A stretch of DNA of 64,000 nt from Sipunculus nudus (GCA_026874595.1 CM049318.1:51054750-51118749); one strand, 5' to 3'; numbered from the stretch's first letter, positions 33,771-46,639 are shown. Made by a program: numbers and translations. The notes: generated by a model not told the origin, from the sequence alone.

Positions 33771-34761
33771 GTGAACTTTACTTTTAATCAGATATCCATT
33801 TTGATTTTAATCAGACTCACCATTTTTGTGAAGCATATGTGATTTTTTTGGATGTATGAGTTTTTTTTGTACAATCTGTTTTTAAACACGGTACATACGC
33901 AAATGTTGACAAACACAAAAAAAAACCTTAAGTGTTTGGTTTCATATGTGCAGAAGTTGAAAATTCAATAGAAGTCACTAGTTACAAATCGTACTTTGAA
34001 ACACTGTGGTTCGTCTTACTTGCCGTCAGACAAATGTGGGGCACGGCCTTCATATTAAGCCTTCAGAGCGCTAACTCTAGGTGAGCACTGACCGTGAAAC
34101 ATCTCACCGCCTCAGTCGAGCATCGAACTCATGATCTTATGCCCTGAGTTCTTAGACCACAAAAGCCGGTAGAGTAATTCTACCCACATACTTCACTTGC
34201 GCTAATTAGGAAATAAGCCAGATATAGTGTGTCATACGCCACATCAGGACTTTAAGTAAGCCGCTTCGGGACTTCTAATTTTCAAGATCTGAAGGGTATA
34301 TGCCCCATATCCAATATCCTTTACTTTTACATCCTAACTGAATTACACTTAATCTGTTTCATATAGAGGCAGTTAAAAACAATGAACAGGGCTCTCAATA
34401 GTTAGATATATTGAAGTGGTAATTTTTAGAGAATTCTAATGGGTGGCGATCAGCGTTAGATTTTGAAGGGATGTTTAATATATATTTAATTTTTTGAACA
34501 TACTTTGTCATTATAATAATACTTTATTAGAGTCATTTAAAGCACCGTGTTAACACAGTTGACTAATTTTTAAGGTGGTCAGAAATGATCAGTGACAAAC
34601 ACAAGAGCCAACTTTTATTCCCTTCTCTCCAGAGGAGAGAAATTGTGGACCCTAAAAACCGAGCGTCCGAATGAGATATCAGCGTCACATACGCTAGCTC
34701 CCGCGTTCTTGAAAACTCAATAAGCTTACTAATTCAACAATGTCATCTTCAACTCTTTCAG
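33771..34761. other. Intron 2 of TLC copy B
   Basis: No coding signal; contains a minus-strand SINE candidate listed separately. Confidence 0.5.
34075..34172 (-). repeat. tRNA-like SINE head, minus strand
   Basis: On the minus strand, CCGGCTTTTGTGGTCTAAG (A-box region, 34151-34169) is followed by GAGTTCGATGC (B-box, 34120-34131) at tRNA-like spacing. An intact cloverleaf is not evident. Confidence 0.5.
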
Positions 34762-34934
34762 GTCCTGGTCCGCTGCTCTAGTTCTGTTATGGACGCACGC
34801 TTATTTTGTACACGATATTTGGGCTAAAATACGAATCTGCAAACACAGACATTACGAAGACTACTTCTGCTAAAGCAGAAAAGCTGATTTTCTTTCACCA
34901 TTTTTTGTGTATATGCGGGTTTCCATTTGCTTAT

Positions 34935-36058
34935 GTAAGTATGATCGATTATATACGCTATTTCAAAGCTATAGCTTTAGATGTTTCCACGTTCGCGTAA
35001 CTGCAGGAATAATCGCTCATATTAATTTGTAACTCTGGTGTTTTGAGGTGTTCGTCAGCGGTTATATCAGGAGCGGATGTGTGTGTGCGGGGGGGGGGGG
35101 GGGAGGGGGGGGATCCACCCCTGTATATGCGTATTTATATGCGCCTATTCGTCAACTCAGGGATTCAGGGTAAAATGGCGTCGCGCCAGGGGTGGGTTAT
35201 AGGCTATATCTCAAGTCACCCTTGAACTGAAGACCAGTCTTGAAGACCGAGTCTTGATAAGTCAGGTTTAAATATGCAAGACTGTATGAAAACAGCCGCT
35301 GAACATTCGATTGTTATGGTAACCAAGGACAGGTCCCGGGCTGTTTTGACAGGGTTTTGAGAGACGATACTCTAGTATTATACCGGTTATTAAATATTGT
35401 ACTACAATTATTAAATACTGTATTACTATACTTGGATGATCATGAGAACACTGGAGTTTCCAGTAATAATTCACCCAAACAGTGACATTTTCTTCATAAG
35501 ATCGGCCTAGCATTTTATGACAGCTGGGAGCTGTATTTCAACCCGCACGCGCATTGAAATAGACAAGCAAAAACGACCGCTCGTTTAGGGGGACGATCGG
35601 TGTTAAATTTGATTGAGATGTTGAGTGGACACCTGCAGTGTCAGACTTTTGAAAATGGCTGATTGTTAAAGCACCATTTTTAACAAAACACATTTGTTGT
35701 AAGCTCATATTATGGTAAAATAATACGTTTGTTGTCATTTTTAAGTTTGACATTAAAGTTTGCTTTACTCACTCCCTTTTAAATTTTGGTTCATCACCGA
35801 TGTGAAAATTGTTGTTTACGGTAAAGGTCTGACAATGCCTACTTACCAATCATTCCGCCAGATGTCGTTTCAACTAAAAAAAAAACGAACAGCTTTTGTT
35901 TGGGCACTAAGGGGTGATCGAAACTATTTGTCTCAACTGTCAAGCCACCGAAAATCAAGCTATGGTGCATTGTGGGTGTCAGATTTTGACTCCAATAATC
36001 CCTAAATGGCAGAGTTGTACAGTTCGGGAGTCCGAGTCTGTACAGAGCAGCAAATTCA
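34935..36058. other. Intron 3 of copy B, 5' part
   Basis: G-run at about 35089-35112 ending GGGATCCACCCCTG, which resembles the terminus of the element at 39338-39848. Otherwise nothing gene-like. Confidence 0.4.
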
Positions 36059-36637
36059 GTAGTCCATCTCTGGACCCTTGTGTCCTATGTTAGACCTGAT
36101 GGACGACACGTAGGGTCCATGGCACATCTGCCAAATCCTAAGAGCACCATCGTTACAAAATATGTAACGATGGGTTTGGGGTCCTCCGCTGAGATGACAG
36201 GCCTAATCGCTTACAAAAACTGAACCTGGCTTATCTAGAGAACCGTTACTAACCGTCTACAAGTTTGATTGTACTATCCTACTTCAAAAATATAATATTT
36301 TGATTCTTTTTCCTCACGGATCCTCTAAGACAGGCAGTCATGACCTGTTTACAATATGGAAGACCTACCGCGGTGCACTGTGGGACGGAATCGCACTCTC
36401 CATGCATATGAAAGCCTGCTGTATGTCTGCATTCACTGCAATCGGGCCGGACCCTAAGACCTTGAGATGGTATCCAGCATTCACGACCTCTTTATTGCCA
36501 AAAGGAAAAGCCTAATGATAGGAATGACTGGATCTGTTCATTATCTTAAGGAAAATACCTAGAAATCGATGCCATAAAGGTCTATTAGGCTTGCTGCTTT
36601 CCCTCATACAGATGTGGTCAATTTGATTATATTGTAT
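36059..36637 (+). repeat. Long inverted repeat, left arm
   Basis: 579 bp that matches the reverse complement of 39852-40431 with only about half a dozen differences. The outer end reads GTAGTCCATCTCTGGACCC; the inner end reads GATTATATTGTAT. It contains a perfect ATCGTTACAAA/TTTGTAACGAT-type palindrome near 36150 (CATCGTTACAAAATATGTAA). Weaker similarity continues inward at 36795-36905 against 39190-39330. Confidence 0.93.
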
Positions 36638-37054
36638 CAATTGGAGTGTTTGCAACATTTCTATCTCTCTCTCTTTCTCTACCTCTCTCTTTCTCGTAAA
36701 TGACACTGGAAATGTATTTTTCCTCTCTTGTTAAATGACACTGGAAATGATTTTTTTTAACTGAAAACTGTACATTATCAAAATCACCTGAAATCGCTTT
36801 GTGTGTTTCTTCCTTCAATCCCCCTCCCCCAAGCTATATATAAACATGCATGGAACATATATAAAAAATGATTTATCCCGAATAAATATGAAAACATGAC
36901 ATTATAAATTTTTATCCATAAAAATTAAGCAAAAATAACGACTTATACTGGTAGGAATACACCATTTATTTATACATAGTCTATAATAAGGCATACTCAT
37001 CTTTGTGGGGATATAAAAATAAGTACAATCAAATGCGCATAAAAGCTAAAAATG

Positions 37055-37058
<4 letters not shown>

Positions 37059-37147
<89 letters not shown>
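37059..37147. repeat. (AT)n(AG)n compound microsatellite
   Basis: TA tract that runs directly into an AG tract, ending GAAGGTAGAG. Confidence 0.95.
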
Positions 37148-37148
<1 letters not shown>

Positions 37149-37231
37149 GGTAGAGTTACCCTCCGTTGTAAAGTGCTCTATGGCCTACAGACTAGGCCAG
37201 AGCGGTATAACTCTGAAGAAAAACAACACTG

Positions 37232-37238
<7 letters not shown>
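37147..37238 (+). repeat. 90-bp mobile segment between (AT)n tracts, copy 1
   Basis: GAAGGTAGAGTTACCCTCCG to ACAACACTGTAA is the reverse complement of 47135-47224 with about five mismatches. Both copies are bounded on the GAAGG side by a TA or TA/AG tract. Confidence 0.8.
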
Positions 37239-37286
<48 letters not shown>

Positions 37287-37295
37287 TATATATAT
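37234..37295. repeat. (AT)n microsatellite
   Basis: TA tract on the other side of the 90-bp segment. Confidence 0.95.
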
Positions 37296-38423
37296 TAATT
37301 CCATTCATGAGTCTCTCGCTGAATATATATATACTCTCACAATAAAGATACCAGATGATCAAATAGTTAAGAAAGGTCGGATACTTTATTAATTGTCACA
37401 AAAATTTAAGACTGTCGGCACCGGACTAAACTGCACTGGAGAGGTAAAGTAGGCCTATGTTTTACTATATTCATAATTTAATTTTGTAATTTCCGTAAAG
37501 AAATGTAAAAAGTCAGGGATATAGTGATTCTGCTCAAGGACATAAATATGTATACTGTGTATAATACACATATACCTTAAGTCGCAAAGGGGCATTTATT
37601 CTTTTAAAAAAATAAAAATAGGCTCCCGCTGGTATTCCTGTCTATCGAGGAATTCCTGATACATGTTAGTACTTTAGTACTGGTCATAGAGAAACAAAAT
37701 ATAAGGTAATTCAGGTATAAAAGAGATAATTCCTCTTAAAATTTTTATTAAGAAAGCATATGAGGGCCGAAACATGCACTGCATGCATGGAGCGATGTCT
37801 GCATGCCGGGCGTGTGCGCATGCCTATAGTAAATATCTATTGTGTCTATTGAGAATCTGGTAAAATGTATTTAAATAACAACTTACTTATACAATACAAT
37901 ATGTAAGAAAATATATCATTTATAAGAACTTTATATATGCATATGCATGTATATATATAATTAATTGATTTGTATAAATTACATATATATATATGTTATA
38001 ACATATAACATATAATATACTTGTTTATTAAATAATATGTTATTGTTCACCAAGCACAATCATGATTATTTTATGAAATTTGCGCTAAACAGCGGTACTT
38101 GTCTCAGACAAAAATATAAAATACCACATAAGTTCTTCATCTTCCATAGCGATTCCACATTCCGCCAAGCATGTCTCTTTTGAAAATACCGCGTGACCGC
38201 TTGCGCTTGCCGCCCGCTTTAGCGCATGCGATGATTTAGAATGTATGTCAGCTGAAAAATAAATGCAATCCTTTTATATTTATATTTATGTTATAAGAGA
38301 ATGCGCTCAGTCCGATAACTGTTTTGTATGCATGTCATGTTATAAATAAAATTCGCTCCGTCAACATTTTTTGTTAAGAACTAGATGTCGTATACAGCGA
38401 AAAGCATGCATGATAATATTAGG

Positions 38424-38426
<3 letters not shown>

Positions 38427-38479
<53 letters not shown>
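38427..38479. repeat. (AT)n microsatellite
   Basis: About 26 TA units. Confidence 0.95.
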
Positions 38480-38481
<2 letters not shown>

Positions 38482-38836
38482 CTCCTTTCACACACACATG
38501 CACACACACATATTTATGTATGTTAAGTGAGAATTAACGCAATAACTGAATTCCTGATAAAAGTCTTATGAAAAAGCCTCTCAAATTTATAGAGTTGAGA
38601 TATATAGAATAATATACGGATAATATATACGGATAAAAAGTTCATGGTTTTCTTCTAACGTTTATGTTAAACGTTATTGGTTATAAGTAAAGATTTAGAC
38701 AGGCCTTTTCATATTATAAAATAAATATTCCCCGTTCACAGTTACTTTAAAAAACCAGCTCGTTCCTCACATTTGCAGAATGTGTATAGTGGTGCAATGC
38801 AATGTTTGTGTACCTTGGCAAACGTTTAGTCTATAA

Positions 38837-38839
<3 letters not shown>

Positions 38840-38881
<42 letters not shown>
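38840..38881. repeat. (AT)n microsatellite
   Basis: About 20 TA units. Confidence 0.95.
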
Positions 38882-38883
<2 letters not shown>

Positions 38884-39337
38884 TTCGCATTAATAGCAAG
38901 TACATTTGTGCATAATTTTGTGTTAAATTTGGATGTAACAGTAAGCAGTTTTTGGCTATTTTGATCACACAAATAAGTAAAATCTTAATACAAAACGCCT
39001 AAAATAAGATCGTTTATATACATTACAGTGCTGAGTTGGGCAAACACATCTTGTCCACCATATTTTTTTATTTCCCTGCATATGCAAGCGTGTTTGTGAA
39101 AATCGTAAAAGGCTGTATATATGGTTATGGCTTCCATAAAAAAAAATTATTGAGAAATTAAATTGATTGTACAATAGACTTTTCATGAATTCTTTTCTTG
39201 TCTAATGTCATGTTTTAATATGTATTCGGGATAAATCCTTTATTATATGTTTATATCTTGCCTGGGGGAGGGGGACGGAAGGAAAAAATCACAAAGTGAG
39301 CGCGAGAGAAAATATTACAAACAAGATGTAGAAATAG

Positions 39338-39444
39338 AGTGGCGGATCCAGAAATATGAGAACAAGGGTGCTAATATGGGTTAGCGGAAAGTGGGTATAT
39401 TAAGAATTAATAAGTTCTTTTGTTCTTTTTTTAACAATTTTCTG

Positions 39445-39503
<59 letters not shown>

Positions 39504-39848
39504 GTTTATTACTGGTATACATTGGGAGGGTCTTCCTCCCATATTGAAAAAAATTATAAACTGTTTCCTCGAAGTTATGACCCGGCAGAGTGTTATAACG
39601 GAAAGACTCGATCCGTCGGTAAAGAAATTTTGGGTGCTGTCTTAATTATTGAGCATATCACGTACAGATATGCACATTATGAATTAGAAAGTAACAAACT
39701 GTAGTTAATTTTATAATTTAATAGCTAGGGAATAAAATAATCTGAAAAAAAAATGAAAATTAATAACAAATATCTGGGAAAAAATTAAGTAAAAAGAGAA
39801 ATGTTTCAGCTCAAGGGGGGGGGGGGGCACCCCTCTTGATCCACCACT
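39338..39848. mobile_element. Non-autonomous DNA transposon inserted beside the right arm
   Basis: The left end AGTGGCGGATCCAGAAA is mirrored by the right end CTCTTGATCCACCACT (16 bp, three mismatches). The interior holds an (AT)n tract (39447-39500) and a G-run (39816-39827). It interrupts the inverted repeat exactly at its inner end, so it came later. No clear target duplication is visible. Confidence 0.6.
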
Positions 39849-39851
39849 GTC

Positions 39852-40431
39852 ATACAATATAATCAAATTGACCACATCTGTATGAGGGAAAGCAGCAAGC
39901 CTAATAGACCTTTATGGCATCGATTTATAGGTATTTTCCTTAAGATAATGAACAGATCCAGTCATTTCTATCATTAGGCTTTTCCTTTTGGCAATAAAGA
40001 GGTCGTGAATGCTGGATAACATCTCAAGGTCTTAGGGTCCGGCCCGATTGCAGTGAATGCAGACATACAGCAGGCTTTCATATGCATGGAGAGTGCGATT
40101 CCGTCCCACAGTGCACCGCGGTAGGTCTTCCATATTGTAAACAGGTCATGACTGCCTGTCTTAGAGGATCCGTGAGGAAAAAGAATCAAAATATTATATT
40201 TTTGAAGTAGGAAAGTACAATCAAACTTGTAGACGGTTAGTAACGGTTCTCTAGATAAGCCAGGTTCAGTTTTTGTAAGCGATTAGGCCTGTCATCTCAG
40301 CGGAGGACCCCAAACCCATCGTTACATATTTTGTAACGATGGTGCTCTTAGGATTTGGCAGATGTGCCAAGGACCCTACGTGTCCGTCCATCAGGTCTAA
40401 CATAGGACACAAGGGTCCAGAGATGGACTAC
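39852..40431 (-). repeat. Long inverted repeat, right arm
   Basis: Reverse complement of 36059-36637 at about 99 percent identity by eye. The arms are about 3.2 kb apart. A 71-codon open frame is present in both arms but resembles nothing and is not called. Confidence 0.93.
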
Positions 40432-41377
40432 AAATTCAGATGAAACCCGGTATAGTTACTAACGTTACGCTAGGGAGCGCTGCTGTATACACTTCTAAAC
40501 CTCCCAATCCCTGAAAAGGCTTCAGGTTATCCACGATTTCAGTTTACCAAATAGTAATTTAAATTTAATTGAAGATTTCCCCCGGGGGTAGTCTGAACGT
40601 AATTTCAGGTTACCACCGCACTGTTAAGATTACCTTCTCACTGATTTGACCAAATGATGAATTATTACGTTTAAATATGTGATTTGATGGCACCAGGTGA
40701 AATTTAAAATCTAGAATCAATCTATGAAAATTAAATTGTCGCAAAATGCTAATTATATTTATACTTATATTTCTGTTGATTAATACACTCCATCAAAGCG
40801 CATGATACGTTACATGCAAATTTTGTATATATTCAAAGATATATAGGCCTATGCAGAGCAACATGAAGAAACAATAGTATGGAGTAATTTGAAACGGTAG
40901 GTGTAATCTAAAATCGATACAACGGTAATCTTCCCACTGGCAGACTCGGACCCACAAGAGTGCGAATCTGCTGTTCAGGGGTTTTGGGCGTCCCGATCTG
41001 ACCCCAAAAGGCACCGGGGCTTTTACATGCAACATGTAGGTAAAATGTAGAGATGAGGGTGATGTATTCCGTTCAAGTATGTGGGTTTAGAATTATTTCA
41101 AGGCAAATTACATAGGTGTTTTTATGGTAAGGACTTCAAAGAATAAGTAATATTTTGTTGGCATACGCTTGTGGAATTATGGTATCTAGCGCCATCTAAT
41201 AACGGACAATGTTACTATTAGGTTCTCTCGTACGTTTTAGGTAGAATAGACACATTGACTGTGTACTGCCACGTTGGAAGAAACCGAAATATAAATAAAA
41301 GATGTGTCCTTGAAATGTAACAAATTTTGGTTTATAAAGTTAAACAGTTGATACAAGTAGTCCAGGCCGTCCCATAG
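40432..41377. other. No gene recognised
   Basis: Intronic sequence of copy B between the inverted arm and the MITE; nothing recognisable. Confidence 0.5.
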
Positions 41378-41917
41378 TAGACTGGTATTCCGCTCTATTA
41401 TTTTTCTCTACCAATCATAGAGACGGGCGTACAACGCCATCTTCAGTACTCCCGGCAGACTAGTTCAAACTCAAATATGGATATATATGTGAAAAATAAA
41501 CATCTCATTTGCTCGAGAAAGTTGTCAAAAGATTGCTGTATATTTCATGTGATATTAATGATTAGATTAATAGATATTAATGATAAATCAATGTCACATA
41601 CAGTGGAATATCAAACTTATTCAGCATATTTGATTATCTATACATCCATCATTCAATTTTTGTGCAACAACTCATTTTTCAATATTTAAAACTAGAAAAA
41701 TATAGAAGTGACTCAAGAAAGTTATTTGACAAGAAGTCCTCATGGCTAATCAACCATGACTGCGTGAGCGTCCATGACAACCGGTATGAGCGTGCATATC
41801 ATAGTTCGAACCAGTCTACCGGTAAGTCAGGAGTTGCCGCTGGGAGTACCTAAGATGGCATTGTACGCCCGTCTCTAAGATCGGCTGAAGGCCATAATAG
41901 AGCGGGGTAACAGTCTA
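41378..41917. mobile_element. 540-bp MITE with ~70-bp inverted termini
   Basis: The left end TAGACTGGTATTCCGCTCTA continues ACCAATCATAGAGACGGGCG and TACAACGCCATCTT. The right end mirrors it: AAGATGGCATTGTACGCCCG, TCTCTAAGATCGGCT, TAGAGCGGGGTAACAGTCTA. The termini fit a TA target with GACTG at the ends, as in Tc1/mariner-type MITEs. A relic is at 19373-19766. Confidence 0.75.
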
Positions 41918-42900
41918 GTCCCTTAGTGCCTATGAGGAAGAGGTTTGTTTCGAGTAGACGATCTCTGTCGGAAGGATGCAGAAACCATTTCCAAACATGT
42001 AAACGTACATGCTGCAAATAACCTTACAGTGCGAAAGTGGTGTTTTTTTTCCTTATCAGAAACGGTATAACCATATTACACAAGATTTGATTAAATATTT
42101 TATATCCTAGCAGACAAGCTCTCATTTGTGTTGAAGATTTGGATTTTATATACAGAAGTAGCCTAATATATCTGTCCACAAATGTTGTGTTTGTCGATGT
42201 CTCTTGTATTTCAGTATTGCCCAAGTAATGATTTTATCATAGCAAATGTTGGTATATCAGAAACGATTCTTCCCTTCCATATGCTCCGAAGAAATAATGA
42301 ATAAGGTAAGATTTGAAAAAGGATTATATGACATGATCATAACAAATATATCGTTAAACCCTTTACAGTATTTTCAATTTTGTCGTTGAATCAGGGTTAT
42401 TCAAACTAAACAATAGCAAATAAGTAGAAAGCATAAAAAATCGTACTTTATATTATACGATATTAATAGTGTATTTAAATCTAAATTCTTCAAAATATAT
42501 TTGATAATTGATGATGCTGTTATACTTAATCAATGCTTATTTATTTTAATGTGAAATATATTTTGTCTTCTATTATTGGATTAGTGATAAATACAATACA
42601 CTGATTTATTTGTTTCTTTTCAGTTAAGGAGGCCGAAGGATTACCTATATTTTCTCAATGGATTTCTCCTCTTTCTTTCGTACCTGATTTTCAGGATTGC
42701 TTGGACTCCTGTGGTCTTTTGGCGATACACAGAACACGTGGGAATAACTCTTGCTGCGGTACCTTTCACAATACCGACACATTGTACCGTAGCAGTGGGC
42801 CTAGCGTATATATTTAATTGTTACTGGATTTGTTTGATTTTTTTATACCGGATTGAAGGAATTTGAACAGAAAAAATCTAACGCTCATCGGTCTGACTGA

Positions 42901-45000
42901 AACAGTTTTTGCTGCCATCTGGCATATGGTATTAAAACTAGCTTTCTTTTTCTTTTTAAACGGGAGAAATTGCCAGGACATTCAATATAGAAACAAAAGC
43001 TAAAGAGTCCTGGACGTTTAGGCACAATTTCGGAGAGGCCCATCTGAGCTTGAATCGCCCTAGTTGGAGAGTATAGTGATATAGTGATCTTTTATTTGTA
43101 TTTTATATCATTATCGTGTCATTGTATGGTTAGAAAACGTGATATCATATGATCACTTGATTATAGCGAAATGTCATTGTTAGATGTCATCACAGCGTCT
43201 ATACAACTGACTGGTATGTTTGAGGCAGGCGACCATGGCCAGTGACTTCTACAAGTCAATCTTTGATTATCTCGGTCCTGCAGCCAGAAATTTGCGCGTC
43301 CAGCTGGACGCTTGGACCCCAAGAGCCAATAGCGTCTGAAAGAGATTAAATAGGCGATCTTTAATTGAAATTGTGAGGAAGTTGGCCGTACCAAAAGATT
43401 ACCTTTGATGGTTACATATTACGTTGGTTATTTCGTTAAAATAAAGGTGTATATAAAAACGTGTTTATAGTGAAAGGTGATAAATTAGTTGGTACTTATG
43501 CCGAGGCTCTGTTAGCCTGTGATTGTCCTGTAGGCAATCTGGAGAAAATCATATAAAAACTAGAAATGCTTTCTAGGGAATGCAAGCCTTCGCCATGTTG
43601 GGGAGGGGTCCCTATTAAGGGATGCAAACGGCCGCTAACCCCAGATTTGAGAGTAGACGTTTCAAAAATGCTAATGCGAACATTAAATCACAGTGCTTAA
43701 AGGGACATAATCAGGCGCAGTATTATGCCTATTCTTTCACCCTATCAGTTCAGTTTTGCTTTATACAAAAGTGTCCCAGCAAAAATCATCCCAGCACACA
43801 GTCTCAGTACCTCATACACGGCTGTACAACACCTTGTTTTGGCTCTGCGTTTTGGTAAACACAGCCCACTTGTGTCTGTTGACCATAACGAGGCCGCTAG
43901 ACCGGAGGTTCGATTGTGAGCCGCAACACGCGGTGTTTTAGACAGCGGAAACATGTATTGCATTTTTTAGACAAAGTCAGTCAGGACATCTTCTGATTGA
44001 CACGTGTTGTGGCTCCGCGATGCACACAGCCACACGCAATGTGTTTTATTTTGGCAGGTGCAGATGTATTTTATAAGGAAAGAAGCTTTTTTTCATGTTA
44101 ATTCAACATGCTTTATAGATGATTGGGTTCCTTTAAGTTCATTCTTTGAAACCGGCGGTGTACACAAGATGTATTACAGACATCCACTGGACACCCACAC
44201 TGCAAAGCACTGGGAGCTCGACCGAGTCTTCATTGGCATTCCCGAAATGCCCTGAAAATTTCATGGGATTCCTTTCATGACTGTGTGAACAAACACACAC
44301 AATCACAACCCCATATAAACGCACACACACTAACAAGAATGAACGTATACCCTCCTATCAGAGGTAGCAAATTTTACTCAAGGAACCTATTCCGATATCT
44401 GACTTTGATAATACCTTGAACCTTTTATAAACTTAGGCCAGAAAACGCGGATCTCACCGCACAGAGGCTTTAATTTATATCCACCGACCGTGGGGTCCGA
44501 CAAAATAATACAATCGCATTCACTTGGACACTTGGGGGCAAGTCAGACGTGTTTGTTTTTGGGTGTTTGTTCACAACATAACTCACGTAATTATGAACGG
44601 AATCTCATGAACTTTTCAGGCCATTAACGGAATGGGCCAATAAAGAGTCGATTAGTTTTTTGCGCGGATCCGGAATATATTCCCGATTCAAGAAAGTCAT
44701 CAAGAAATAATCACAACTGTAGAGTCACTTACGCACGAATGAACCTGGAAATATAGACGGATTGGGGAGCATCCCACAATAGGGACAACCCATCGCATAG
44801 CGGAGGTTTGCATTCCTTGGAATGCAGATTTATAGTTTGCATGCTTAGTTCCTTCGGTGACCATGAATTGACATTGACGGGTCACCTTGCCAATCTCTGT
44901 ACATAAAGCATACCGTAAATGCAAAGTAGGCGTACAGGGATATCCATTTCCTTTAGCTTTTTTAAAGTTATCTTGTCGTATTGTGTTATATATATATATA
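42901..45000. other. Intergenic, no gene recognised
   Basis: Contains a block CTAGGGAATGCAAGCCTTCG (about 43573) that recurs in variant form near 53349, an interspersed repeat. Overlapping open frames at 43.6-44.3 kb lie on both strands, with no product recognised. Confidence 0.45.
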
Positions 45001-45090
45001 TCTGAAATGTCTGGACAGTAAACGGCGTGGCTGTCAGAGCGGTTTGAGGTGGCCGAACGCCACCACCTGAGCCACTGAGAGTGTTTCGAT
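44990..45090 (-). repeat. Possible SINE fragment, minus strand
   Basis: On the minus strand, CAGTGGCTCAGGTGGTGGCG looks like an A-box region. A B-box is not evident, and a short TA tract follows. Confidence 0.25.
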
Positions 45091-46512
45091 TGGTTACAAT
45101 AACTGTTAGTATTATCCATGTAAAATAAATATGCTAATTAATCCATGGGTTTAAAATATATGAATTATGTTAATGATAAGATACATTATAGTTTTATAGT
45201 GACCAGCATAACTAAAACTAGAAAGTTACTTTAAAATTTGCAAAAATAGGTGTATCATCACACATTATTATATCATTTTTTTTCAGCAAAACCACCACGG
45301 CACATGGACTTATCATCTTAAATTCACCTTGTTTAATTCGTTGTTATGGTTCTCTGTGAGAGTAAACATCTTTTCAGTATGTCTGTTTACCATAAAAAGG
45401 CTTTGAGACCAGAGGTCCGATCTTGCGCATGGGCGGTAATTCCCAAACAACGAAAAGAAACATTAAAGTAGAAATACCTGTTTGAAGCTTGAAAAATCTT
45501 GATTCGACAAGTGGCGTGCGCTCTTTGTTTATGTCTTGGACCACTGATCGCGCCCGATGCAACCTTATTTCTACTTGTGTCAGGAGTACACAAACGGCTT
45601 TGGAACGAAATATTGGCAGATACCATAATATTTCGACGAGAAAACTTGTGTTTTAGGTATATTTAACATGCCGTGTATGTGATCAGGTCCCTTTAAAACG
45701 TTCCCACCTGGGTATTGGAATTATCGAATTTCGCCTGGTTACTATAGTCCGTTCCTGTACCCCTGTCCACCTGATTTTTCGCGATTAACTCTTCATCCTC
45801 ATATTTAAACTTTCAGAGCTTCATTTATTTTATTTTTTTAATTATTAGCAATCAGAATAACTGTCAATTATGAAATATTTATATTCCAACTATTAATGAT
45901 TAAACAGACGAATAAAGTCGGAGATGTATTACTCTCTGACATCATAATCATAATTGTAGCGTTCTTTACTCAAGTCACATGAATTAGACTACCTTAATGT
46001 GCCTGCACAGGCTCCAGTCAGACCTCAGTCCAGACTGGCTATTCTTTTGATTGCTTATAGCTAGTAGTGAATGTACCACACAGTGGCAATATTTGTCCTA
46101 ATAAGCATACTTCTGATCTAACAACCACTAGACTTCCTAATGTCAGCGAAGCAAAGATCTTGCTATAGTCAATAGCTTGAGTGGAAGCCCTGCTTGTTCA
46201 CCCTATTACTTGGTACTGTGAGATAAGGTAATAGGGTTAGGTCCCCCTGTCCCAGTGCTATGTTTATTTAGCAGTTACATTTTATGATCACTGGTCATCC
46301 GCATGGATCCTGTGCATACTCACTGTTACTGTCCACTTGTATAATGTCAACCAAAAACTGAAATATAAAGGTTTTGCAGACCTAAAAGTGTTCCTGTAGA
46401 AAGATTCTTAGAGTGTCTCAGAGAAAGTTTGTAGAACAGTATGGTATATCTAAAGATCTATTGGGTAACTTGGGTTATGTCCATCATTATATTTTATAAT
46501 ACACACACAAAT

Positions 46513-46515
<3 letters not shown>
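45091..46515. other. Intergenic, no gene recognised
   Basis: AT-rich; nothing of coding quality on either strand. Confidence 0.5.

Positions 46516-46566
<51 letters not shown>
46516..46566. repeat. (AT)n microsatellite
   Basis: About 25 TA units. Confidence 0.95.
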
Positions 46567-46568
<2 letters not shown>

Positions 46569-46639
46569 CAATTTAACATTGCATGTTATTAGTAATCTTT
46601 ATGTTTAAAACAGGGAGAAGGTACAAGCATCAATTTATT

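Larger units (their letters stand above)
37440..39337. other. Loop between inverted arms; no gene recognised
   Basis: Very AT-rich, with (AT)n at 38427-38479 and 38840-38881. The 39190-39330 stretch pairs with 36795-36905 (shared CCCCCTCCCCCA and GATTTATCCCGAATA blocks, inverted). Confidence 0.6.
33421..42900 (+). pseudogene. TLC-domain gene, copy B, degenerate
   Basis: Exon equivalents are 33421-33554, 33684-33770, 34762-34934, 42215-42305 and 42624-42900, with AG/GT borders and the exon order of copies A and C. Exons 1 and 2 have the same lengths as in A. Exon 3 is 32 nt shorter than in A or C, mostly from a 29-nt gap after the HRHY codons, so the frame hits TAA at 34871-34873 before the histidine pair (KLIFFHHF lies in another frame). 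Exon 4 has TAA at 42302-42304 where A has CAG, plus one extra base before the donor. Exon 5 has one extra base near 42845: the literal frame ends at 42866, but the shifted frame continues TGLKEFEQ to a TGA at 42898, matching the end of A. The TLC-core His51 is Gln. A sequencing error could explain one lesion, not all. Confidence 0.8.

Noticed and set aside
34075-34172. Functional tRNA gene on the minus strand
   Set aside because: A- and B-box-like motifs are present but no paired acceptor stem could be drawn by eye; a SINE head is more likely.
36300-40189. The same 71-codon open frame in both inverted arms
   Set aside because: Duplication explains its presence twice; it resembles no protein, has no splice or start context, and the arms are nearly identical in non-coding parts too.
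43622-44255. Cluster of overlapping open frames on both strands at 43.6-44.3 kb
   Set aside because: No frame shows a recognisable domain, and similar lengths occur in several frames at once, which is typical of GC-richer non-coding DNA.
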